A stretch of 5,994 bases of DNA from an uncultured Lachnospiraceae bacterium (lineage in GTDB: Bacteria; Bacillota; Clostridia; Lachnospirales; Lachnospiraceae). Location of the stretch: positions 1 to 5,994 of the forward strand of contig CAMZDH010000041.1 of NCBI GenBank assembly GCA_947305345.1. The letters run 5' to 3'. Of the stretch, positions 1 through 5,445 are shown one piece after another. Position 1 is the first letter of the stretch. The number at the start of each line of letters is the position of its first letter. Below the pieces are notes generated by a model. That model was given only the letters and a program-made list of their open reading frames with translations, made no database searches and had not been told where the DNA came from. Position numbers and translations under genes: made by a program.

Positions 1-84
1 GGGCTTTTATTTGTGAATACCACCAGAATACGCTTGCCTATGGACAAATCAAAAACCTTGCGGCTGAAATATTCCGTTTTTCCC

Positions 85-99
85 TGAAAACAGTTTTCA
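85..99. promoter_or_regulatory. Perfect 7+1+7 palindrome over the -35 of the ABC exporter promoter (possible operator)
   Basis: TGAAAACAGTTTTCA consists of two 7-base arms around a single central A and is perfectly symmetric. It overlaps the whole candidate -35 hexamer at 94-99. A short dyad in this position is typical of a repressor operator, and multidrug-type exporters are often repressed by small winged-helix or TetR-like regulators. No regulator gene is visible in the window and I do not match the motif to a known family. Its A/T-rich arms and lack of a following T-run argue against an intrinsic terminator. Confidence 0.4.
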
Positions 100-122
100 A
101 TTCACGTTGCCCGTGCTATATT
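94..122 (+). promoter_or_regulatory. Candidate sigma-A promoter of the ABC exporter gene, extended -10 type
   Basis: A -35-like TTTTCA at 94-99 (4 of 6 consensus bases) is followed by a 17-base spacer and TATATT at 117-122. A TG dinucleotide at 114-115 gives the extended -10 form TGnTATATT, which can compensate for a weak -35. Transcription would begin around 129-131, leaving a short leader of about 23 bases before the start codon. The 12-base string GTGCTATATTTT covering this -10 recurs exactly upstream of the guaA-like gene. The promoter is inferred from sequence only. Confidence 0.55.
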
Positions 123-141
123 TTTATCATCCTATTTGACG

Positions 142-146
142 GGAGG
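142..146 (+). promoter_or_regulatory. Ribosome binding site of the ABC exporter
   Basis: GGAGG is followed by six T residues and then the ATG at 153. This decides the start: the same reading frame is open upstream to the window edge without a stop codon, but only this ATG has a well-placed Shine-Dalgarno sequence. The protein that follows also begins where relatives of this exporter usually begin. Confidence 0.8.
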
Positions 147-152
147 TTTTTT

Positions 153-2012
153 ATGCCCGGTCCCGGAGGCGGCCTCGGTCCGCGCGGTTTTCTCACCGAT
201 GAAGAGAAGCAGAACAAGCCGAAAGTTACCGGCAAGCTGCTGAAACGCATTTTATCCTATCTGAAGCCCTACTGGTTCCAGTTCCTTCTCGTTTTCATCA
301 CGATCCTGATCGCGGCGCTCGTCGGTCTTCTGCCGTCGATCCTGACGGGAAAGATCGTCGATAACGCGCTGGTGGGCAAGGACCTCGCGCTCCTCATCAA
401 GCTTTTGCTGATGGCGTTTGGCGCGCTCGCGGCGAGCCAGATCATCGGCGTCATCGAAAGTTATATCAATGCCTGGATCGCCCAGAAGATCATCTACGAC
501 ATGAAGAACCAGATGTACAAGCATCTGCAGTCCATGCCGCAGTCGTTCTTCACGACCGAAAAGCAGGGCGACATCGTGACGCGCATGAATACGGACATCA
601 GCGGCGTGAGTTCCGTCATCAGCGGGACGCTCGCCCGGATCGTCAGCAACACGGCAACCGTCGTCACGACGCTCGTCGCGCTGTTTACGATGAGCTGGAA
701 GCTCGCGATCGTCGGCATCGTCGTGATCCCGTTTCTGATCATTCCGACGAGAAGCGTCGGCAAGACGCGTTTCAAGCTCCTGAAAGAAAGTCAGGAAAAG
801 AACGACGAGATGAACCAGGTCATCAACGAGACCCTGTCCGTCAGCGGCGCGATGCTCGTGAAGCTTTTCAACCGGGAGGAACGGGAATACGCGAATTTTG
901 TCCGCGTCAATGACGACGTGACGAAGATCTCCTTAAAGGAACAGCGAAGCGGCAAATGGTTCATGGTCGCGCTGGGCATGTTTACCCAGCTCGCTCCGCT
1001 CCTCATCTACTTCGCGGGCGGTCTCTTCATCATCCGCGCATGGGATCCGGCGCTGACCGTCGGTACGATCACCGCGACCGTCGCCCTCGTGAACCGCCTC
1101 TACCGTCCGGTCGAAGCGCTCTTGAACGTCGGCGTCGACTTCACGCGTTCCCTTGCGCTGTTCACCCGCATTTTCGACTACTTAGACCGTGAAAATACGA
1201 TCGTCTCCCCGGAAAACGGTCAGAAACCGGCGGTCAAGAACCAGCCGGTCGTCTACGACCACGTGCGTTTCCGCTATCTCGAGGAAAAGCCGCTTTTGGA
1301 GGACGTTTCCTTCACGGTGCCCGGCGGCAAGATGTACGCGATCGTCGGCCCGTCCGGCTCCGGAAAATCGACGATCGTCAATCTTCTGCCACGGCTCTAT
1401 GACGTGAACGGCGGCGGCATCAGCATTGCCGGCGTCGACGTCCGCGATTTCGACCTCGACTACCTCCGTCAGCACATCGGCGTCGTCACGCAGGAAACGT
1501 ACCTCTTCAACGGCACGATCCGCGAAAACCTGCAGTACGCAAACGAAAACGCGACGCAGGAGGACATTGAAAACGCCTGCAGGATCGCGAACATTCACGA
1601 CTTCATCGCCGCGCAGCCCGAGGGCTATGATTCGCCCGTCGGAAACCGCGGCTTAAAGCTCTCCGGCGGCGAAAAACAGCGGATGTCGATCGCCCGGATG
1701 ATCTTAAAGGATCCGGACATTCTGATCCTCGACGAAGCGACTTCCGCGCTCGATTCCATCTCGGAAAACGCGATCCAGGACGCCCTCGAACGGGTCATGG
1801 CCGGGCGTACCAGCATCGTCATCGCGCACCGGCTGTCGACGATCTTAAAAGCCGACCGGATCCTCGTCGTCGCGAACGGCAGTATTCAGGAACAGGGAAC
1901 GCACGAAGAACTGCTTGCGCTGAACGGCATTTATCGGGAACTCTACGAAACGCAGTTCCGGAAAGCCATTGAATATGAAAAAGAAAAGGAAGAAGAGACG
2001 CGTGAAAAGTAA
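153..2012 (+). CDS. ABC exporter half-transporter (fused permease and ATPase, LmrA/MsbA-like)
   Basis: This 619-residue protein is a half-size ABC exporter that should dimerise, as a homodimer or with a partner, in the cytoplasmic membrane and use ATP to expel a substrate, typically a drug, lipid or peptide. The N-terminus is rich in Gly and Pro (residues 2-12). The type I exporter transmembrane domain spans about 30-330, with hydrophobic segments near 41-65, 80-102, 160-200, 269-293 and 303-330. The nucleotide-binding domain is complete: A-loop Tyr375, Walker A GPSGSGKST at 399-407, Q-loop Gln447, signature LSGGEKQ at 503-509, Walker B ILILD at 523-527 followed by catalytic Glu528, D-loop SALD at 531-534 and switch His559. 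All catalytic residues are intact, so a homodimer could have two working ATP sites. The C-terminus is a charged Glu/Lys tail. No second half-transporter lies beside it in the window; the region upstream is not visible. The substrate cannot be deduced. Confidence 0.95.
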   Translation: MPGPGGGLGPRGFLTDEEKQNKPKVTGKLLKRILSYLKPYWFQFLLVFITILIAALVGLLPSILTGKIVDNALVGKDLALLIKLLLMAFGALAASQIIGVIESYINAWIAQKIIYDMKNQMYKHLQSMPQSFFTTEKQGDIVTRMNTDISGVSSVISGTLARIVSNTATVVTTLVALFTMSWKLAIVGIVVIPFLIIPTRSVGKTRFKLLKESQEKNDEMNQVINETLSVSGAMLVKLFNREEREYANFVRVNDDVTKISLKEQRSGKWFMVALGMFTQLAPLLIYFAGGLFIIRAWDPALTVGTITATVALVNRLYRPVEALLNVGVDFTRSLALFTRIFDYLDRENTIVSPENGQKPAVKNQPVVYDHVRFRYLEEKPLLEDVSFTVPGGKMYAIVGPSGSGKSTIVNLLPRLYDVNGGGISIAGVDVRDFDLDYLRQHIGVVTQETYLFNGTIRENLQYANENATQEDIENACRIANIHDFIAAQPEGYDSPVGNRGLKLSGGEKQRMSIARMILKDPDILILDEATSALDSISENAIQDALERVMAGRTSIVIAHRLSTILKADRILVVANGSIQEQGTHEELLALNGIYRELYETQFRKAIEYEKEKEEETREK

Positions 2013-2028
2013 CCCCGGCGGGGTCACG
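2001..2028. terminator. Small GC hairpin between convergent stop codons, possible bidirectional terminator
   Basis: Only 11 bases (2013-2023, CCCCGGCGGGG) separate the stop codon of the ABC exporter from that of the MFS gene. They form a hairpin with four G-C pairs, or five pairs with A2012-T2024, and a three-base loop. CGTGA (2001-2005) and TCACG (2024-2028) offer an alternative outer pairing. T-rich tracts are short on both sides (GTTTCC on the plus strand, TTACTTTT on the minus strand). The position is ideal for a shared terminator, but the stem is short, so activity is uncertain. Confidence 0.45.
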
Positions 2029-3265
2029 TTTCCCGATTGAAGACCTGTTTCACATATTTCCGGCCGCCGATCAGAATGACGACCGCCGCGGCCACCAGGG
2101 AAAGCAGGTAGATCATCAGCGTCTTTTCCGTGGAGACCGCGATCGCGACCGCGCCGCCCGTGATCTGGCCGATGAGCAAGCCGGTCGTATTGGAGATCAG
2201 ATACACGCCGTTGTAGCGGCCCTTCATGTCGTTCGGCACGTAGGCCTGCGTCGTGGACGTCCGGATGTTGTAGGCAATGCCGAGCGACAGCCCGATGAAG
2301 AAGCAGGACAGGCGCATGATCCAGAGGCCGGTCAGGAGATAGAAAGCCTCGAAGAGCGACGCCGCGATCAGACAGATCACAGAGATCCGGTATTTCCACT
2401 CTTTCTTGAGCCGCCACTTGTAATTGATGAACGCGGCGACGATCCGCCCGACGATCATGAAGCCCCAGACCGTCATAAAGGCCACTTCGCCATTCACGTA
2501 CGTATTGCGGAACCACGGCAGCGTCACGACGTACGACGCGCCGCCCGCGACCGCATTCAGCATAAAATACAGGGTGATGAGGAACAGCCCCTTCTCCCGG
2601 AACGTATAGCGGAAGCCCTCCTTGCTGTCTTCGATGTATTTTCGGAACGAATAAGAGGGTTTTTCACGGATCTCAAGCGCCGATTCGACGTCGGAGATCC
2701 GCGTCTCGAAAATGGCCGCAATCACGAAGCTGCCCGCGTTGAGGAGCAGGATCGGCAGGATCCAGAACAGCTTGTACAATGCGGTCGCGAGCGGCACCAT
2801 CGTATACGAGACCATATCGATCGTGCTCGACACGGAATACGCCTTTTCGTAGTTCCCCTCCGGGATCAGCATGGGATAAAAGCTGTTGAATGCGACCATG
2901 TAAAAACTGTTGATCGCGCCGATGACGAATACCACACCGAGAAGGAACGGCATACTGAACCATCCCATCCAGATCGAGAGCGCGAGCACAACGAACAGCA
3001 CCGCGGACAAAAAGTCCAGCATATAGATCGTCCGCCGGCGGGAGAACCAGTCGAGTAACGGTCCCGCGACGAACGGCATCAGGATCTGCGGCAGCGTGTA
3101 CAAAAAGACCATCGTGCCGTAAAGGAAGGTGTTGTTGGAATAGTCCAGCGCGAACAGGCTGACCGCAAAAATCGCCATCTGGTTGCCAAACATGGAGACC
3201 ATGCTGCCAACCGTGATGATCGAGAAATCTTTTGTCCAGAGCCCTGACTTCTTTCGCCCTTTCAT
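2024..3265 (-). CDS. Major facilitator superfamily transporter, probable efflux (MFS_3/MefA-EntS-like)
   Basis: This 413-residue integral membrane protein has about 12 hydrophobic segments, the usual size and layout of a major facilitator transporter. A motif A-like sequence lies in the loop after the second segment, from Gly68 to Arg78 (GPLLDWFSRRR), with the conserved Asp72 and basic cluster. The central loop around residues 190-225 is charged and precedes a second six-helix half. A sequence late in the second half, VPNDMKGRYNGVY, resembles the 'P...RGR' loop seen in macrolide and siderophore exporters of this branch. The N-terminus is basic (MKGRKK), fitting a cytoplasmic end. The start ATG is the first possible one because an in-frame TAG lies three codons upstream; GGAAGGG at 3275-3281 is a plausible ribosome binding site nine bases away. 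The gene has its own promoter and runs toward the ABC exporter. Proton-driven export of a small molecule is inferred from the family; the substrate is unknown. Confidence 0.9.
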   Translation of the reverse strand: MKGRKKSGLWTKDFSIITVGSMVSMFGNQMAIFAVSLFALDYSNNTFLYGTMVFLYTLPQILMPFVAGPLLDWFSRRRTIYMLDFLSAVLFVVLALSIWMGWFSMPFLLGVVFVIGAINSFYMVAFNSFYPMLIPEGNYEKAYSVSSTIDMVSYTMVPLATALYKLFWILPILLLNAGSFVIAAIFETRISDVESALEIREKPSYSFRKYIEDSKEGFRYTFREKGLFLITLYFMLNAVAGGASYVVTLPWFRNTYVNGEVAFMTVWGFMIVGRIVAAFINYKWRLKKEWKYRISVICLIAASLFEAFYLLTGLWIMRLSCFFIGLSLGIAYNIRTSTTQAYVPNDMKGRYNGVYLISNTTGLLIGQITGGAVAIAVSTEKTLMIYLLSLVAAAVVILIGGRKYVKQVFNRET

Positions 3266-3301
3266 CCTGCGCTACCCTTCCGTGACGCTTTGCATAAACA
3301 T

Positions 3302-3318
3302 AGCGTATATTATACTCT
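3302..3318. promoter_or_regulatory. Imperfect 17-base palindrome over the MFS -10 box (possible operator)
   Basis: AGCGTATATTATACTCT has a perfect 11-base core, GTATA-T-TATAC (3305-3315), and matching AG/CT ends with one mismatched pair between core and ends. It fully covers the -10 hexamer, so a bound dimeric repressor would block the polymerase. Part of the symmetry is unavoidable because TATAAT-like boxes are AT-rich and nearly self-complementary; the flanking G/C and AG/CT pairs are what make it worth noting. Confidence 0.35.
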
Positions 3319-3337
3319 ATCGTTCACAAAAAGGCAA
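3309..3337 (-). promoter_or_regulatory. Promoter of the MFS transporter gene
   Basis: On the minus strand TTGCCT (3332-3337) and a perfect TATAAT (3309-3314) are separated by exactly 17 bases. The -10 box is about 43 bases upstream of the MFS start codon, giving a leader of roughly 36 bases. This indicates that the gene can be transcribed separately from the Na/Pi gene upstream of it. Confidence 0.7.
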
Positions 3338-3360
3338 GAATGGCAGGCGGCGGGCACAGA

Positions 3361-3386
3361 ACGGGCGGCCCTGCCGGACCGCCCGT
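3361..3386 (-). terminator. Strong GC-rich hairpin downstream of the Na/Pi transporter gene, terminator-like
   Basis: ACGGGCGG (3361-3368) and CCGCCCGT (3379-3386) form an 8-bp stem, extendable by two further pairs with a one-base bulge, around a short loop. It begins 32 bases past the stop codon of the Na/Pi gene and lies before the MFS promoter, as expected for a terminator. After the hairpin, however, the minus strand reads TTCTGTGCC and has no proper U-run; the first T-run (CCTTTTT) comes about 25 bases later. It may be an inefficient or factor-assisted terminator, or an mRNA 3' stabiliser. Confidence 0.5.
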
Positions 3387-3417
3387 ACAAACCAGTATTT
3401 CATCTGTCAAACGACGC

Positions 3418-5280
3418 TCATGTGTCTGCCTTCTCCGCCTCTGCCGCCTTCTCTTCCACAGCCTCGACGGACTTTTTCTTCTTCCAGGCGTTCAGGCGGG
3501 CGTAGAATTCGCCATAGGCCTCTTCGTACATGCGGTTGAACGTCTCGTCCTCGCCGCGGTGAAGCGCGGCCGTGTAATCGTGAGAAAGCGTCACCTGCTC
3601 GGGGTAGATACGAACGAGCACGGCAAGCCCGATGTTCGAACAGATGTCGGAAATACGTTCCATGTCTGTCATGATATTTTGGAAAATGCTATCGATCTCG
3701 ACCCGGCATTCGCCGAGCGTGAGGCGTGTGAGGTGGTGGGCGCGGATGGTCTCGATCATATCGTCGACGACCTCCTCGAGCGGCTCGACCGAGCGGGCGG
3801 CCTCCGGGGAACGGTGGTAAACGGCTTCCCGCGCATTGGACATGACGCGGTCCAGAAGGTCCTTCAGTACACCAAATTCATATACGGCCTCTTCACTGAA
3901 GAGCAGGTCCTCATCGTGCAGGGCCTTCGCCTCCTCCGCGAGGTTCATCGCATGGTCTCCGAGGCGCTCGAATTCGGACGTGATCTTGTAATACTCCGTC
4001 ATGATTGCAACGTGTTCTTCCTGCTTGATATAGGGCGAAAACTCGACGAGGTAGTTGCTCAGCCGGTCGGCGAATTGGTCAATTTCCTCCTCTTCCGCTT
4101 CAATATGACGGTGGACGTTTTCATCGTATTTGAAAAGCAATGCGTATGCGGCGTCGATGTTTTGCTTCGCGGCATCGAACATCGTGAGCAAGGCATCATA
4201 GGCGGAGCGGAACGCGATCGCGGGCGTCCGGTAAAAGTTCGGGTTCAGCGCTTCAAACTTCTCCTGATAGCGGCTGACCGGCTCCTTGTCATTCTTTACA
4301 AGCTTCCGGCTCGCCTTTTCAAGAAGCGGCGCCATCGGCAGCAGCACCAGCGCCGCGCCGATATTGAAGATGGAGTTCGTATTGGCGATCAGGCCGCTCG
4401 TCGCGGTCTTATCCCAGATGAATTCGAGTCCGCCAAGCGCGTGAACGATTAGGATCACGGTCAGGACGAGCACGGCTTTGCCCACGTTGAACAGCAGATT
4501 CAGCATGCCGACACGCTTGCCGTTTGCCTTGACGCCGATCGAACAGATGATGCAGGTGACCGCGCTGGAGCCGATGTAAATACCGAGAAGCACCGCGTAA
4601 ATGCCGCGGAATGCCAGTGCGCCGGTCGTCGAAAAGGCCTGCACGACACCGACGGTCGCGGAAGCGCTCTGCAGAATGAAAGACAGTACGGCACCGACGG
4701 CCGCGCCGATCAGCGGATTGTCGCCGATCAGGACGAACGCGCCGTCAAATAGGCCGAGTTTTGTCAGCGCGCCTGCGGCGTCGGTCATACTGAGGAGCCC
4801 GGTAAACAACACGCCGAAGCCCATCAGGATCGTGCCGATCGACTCTGACTTTTTCGCCTTGATGAACATGATGAACACAATGCCGATGATGAGCGCAATC
4901 GGCGCGAGGGTGGAAGGTTTGACAAATTCGATCCAGGAAGAAGCGCCGTCACCGCCCACGTCCAGGAGCCGGATGATCTGGCCCGTAATCGTGGTGCCGA
5001 TGTTTGCGCCGATGACAATGCCGACTGCAGATTTTAAGGAAATGACGCCTGCGGCCACGAGGCCCGCCGTCAGGATGGTCGTCGCGTTGGACGACTGGAT
5101 CAGGGCCGTCACGACGATGCCGAGAAGGAACGCCTTCAAAAGATTATTCGTGACGCGTTCGAGAATGCGTTTCAGCACGCCGGACGAATTGTCCTTGAGT
5201 CCGCTGCCCATCAGCCGCATGCCGTACAGGAACAATGCAAGTCCGCCAAGAAGTGATATGCTGCTAAGTACGTATTCCAT
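3418..5280 (-). CDS. Na/Pi cotransporter family protein with C-terminal PhoU-like domain
   Basis: This 620-residue protein belongs to the bacterial NptA/YjbB-like branch of the Na/Pi-II (SLC34-related) family, membrane proteins linked to sodium-coupled movement of inorganic phosphate. The membrane part (about 1-325) contains the two inverted-repeat QSS-type motifs of the family: TALIQSSNATT at 58-68 and QSASAT at 204-209. The second has Ala in place of the second Ser of the usual motif. Each repeat also has a Gly-rich helical stretch (GIVIGANIGTTITGQ and the LLGIYIGSSAVT region). A cytoplasmic PhoU-like helical region follows from about 345 to 590, with acidic Glu/Asp-rich helices such as EAEEEEIDQFADRL and EFERLGDHAMNLAEEA. 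The tail (about 600-620) is low-complexity Lys/Glu/Ala. The start is supported by GAGGGG five bases upstream and an in-frame TGA seven codons upstream. No pst, phoB or phoR gene is adjacent, so a role in phosphate homeostasis rests on family knowledge alone; whether it imports or exports phosphate is open. Confidence 0.93.
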   Translation of the reverse strand: MEYVLSSISLLGGLALFLYGMRLMGSGLKDNSSGVLKRILERVTNNLLKAFLLGIVVTALIQSSNATTILTAGLVAAGVISLKSAVGIVIGANIGTTITGQIIRLLDVGGDGASSWIEFVKPSTLAPIALIIGIVFIMFIKAKKSESIGTILMGFGVLFTGLLSMTDAAGALTKLGLFDGAFVLIGDNPLIGAAVGAVLSFILQSASATVGVVQAFSTTGALAFRGIYAVLLGIYIGSSAVTCIICSIGVKANGKRVGMLNLLFNVGKAVLVLTVILIVHALGGLEFIWDKTATSGLIANTNSIFNIGAALVLLPMAPLLEKASRKLVKNDKEPVSRYQEKFEALNPNFYRTPAIAFRSAYDALLTMFDAAKQNIDAAYALLFKYDENVHRHIEAEEEEIDQFADRLSNYLVEFSPYIKQEEHVAIMTEYYKITSEFERLGDHAMNLAEEAKALHDEDLLFSEEAVYEFGVLKDLLDRVMSNAREAVYHRSPEAARSVEPLEEVVDDMIETIRAHHLTRLTLGECRVEIDSIFQNIMTDMERISDICSNIGLAVLVRIYPEQVTLSHDYTAALHRGEDETFNRMYEEAYGEFYARLNAWKKKKSVEAVEEKAAEAEKADT

Positions 5281-5285
5281 GAAAT

Positions 5286-5291
5286 CCCCTC
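5286..5291 (-). promoter_or_regulatory. Ribosome binding site of the Na/Pi transporter gene
   Basis: GAGGGG on the minus strand lies five bases before the ATG at 5280. With the in-frame TGA further upstream it fixes the start codon. Confidence 0.7.
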
Positions 5292-5319
5292 GTTTTTTTC
5301 ATCCTATAACGCCATGATA

Positions 5320-5349
5320 TTTATACCACAAAGACTCAAATGGTGTCAA
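5320..5349 (-). promoter_or_regulatory. Near-consensus promoter of the Na/Pi transporter gene
   Basis: On the minus strand a perfect -35 TTGACA (5344-5349) is followed by an 18-base spacer and TATAAA (5320-5325, 5 of 6 consensus). TGG (5326-5328) directly precedes it and makes an extended -10. This is the strongest promoter in the window and suggests high or housekeeping expression unless repressed. The -10 is about 40 bases upstream of the start codon. I see no convincing direct repeats of the PhoB-box kind upstream of it. Confidence 0.75.
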
Positions 5350-5359
5350 CGAAAAGACT

Positions 5360-5411
5360 TTGATGGACTGTCATAAAAAATGTATACAAATTCATAATTC
5401 AGTGCTATATT
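5360..5411 (+). promoter_or_regulatory. guaA promoter region with two overlapping candidate promoters
   Basis: Candidate one is TTGATG (5360-5365), a 17-base spacer and TATACA (5383-5388). Candidate two uses TATACA (5383-5388) as a weak -35, a 17-base spacer and TATATT (5406-5411) with an upstream TG (5403-5404), an extended -10. The second is favoured because its 12-base core GTGCTATATTTT also forms the -10 region of the ABC exporter promoter. TGTATACA at 5381-5388 is an 8-base perfect palindrome that could bind a regulator. The leader after either start is too short for a purine riboswitch. The region is back-to-back with the Na/Pi promoter, with only ten bases between the two -35 boxes. 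Confidence 0.5.
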
Positions 5412-5433
5412 TTGTCTATACTTTTCAACCCTC

Positions 5434-5440
5434 AGGAGGT
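5434..5440 (+). promoter_or_regulatory. Ribosome binding site of the guaA-like gene
   Basis: AGGAGGT is a full anti-16S match, five bases before the ATG at 5446. It settles the start and shows that the protein truly begins just ahead of the ATP pyrophosphatase domain, with no glutaminase domain before it. Confidence 0.85.
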
Positions 5441-5445
5441 ACCCG

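Noticed and set aside
1..152. Upstream extension of the ABC exporter, or the tail of an earlier gene, since forward frames are open here
   Set aside because: The exporter frame has no stop before 153, but the region holds a promoter and a strong ribosome binding site and the upstream translation does not resemble exporter sequence. The other frame ends at a TGA near 85 after about 28 codons with no recognisable content.
1182..1598. A 138-codon minus-strand open frame inside the ABC exporter
   Set aside because: It overlaps the conserved nucleotide-binding domain and its composition (Val/Asp/Arg rich) is that of a shadow frame.
3340..4452. A 370-codon plus-strand open frame antisense to the Na/Pi-PhoU gene
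   Set aside because: It lies opposite a clearly conserved gene in GC-rich DNA, where long antisense frames are common. Its protein has no recognisable domain and it has no good ribosome binding site.
2024..5280. MFS and Na/Pi genes as one operon
   Set aside because: They share a strand, but 152 bases with a strong hairpin and a good separate promoter (TTGCCT-17-TATAAT) lie between them.
4601..5317. A 238-codon plus-strand open frame over the start of the Na/Pi gene
   Set aside because: It is rich in Pro, Arg, Met and Thr, as expected of an antisense shadow, and it overlaps conserved membrane segments encoded on the other strand.
5366..5445. A purine or PRPP riboswitch in the guaA leader
   Set aside because: At most about 50 bases separate the predicted start of transcription from the start codon, and no conserved aptamer-like pairing is visible.
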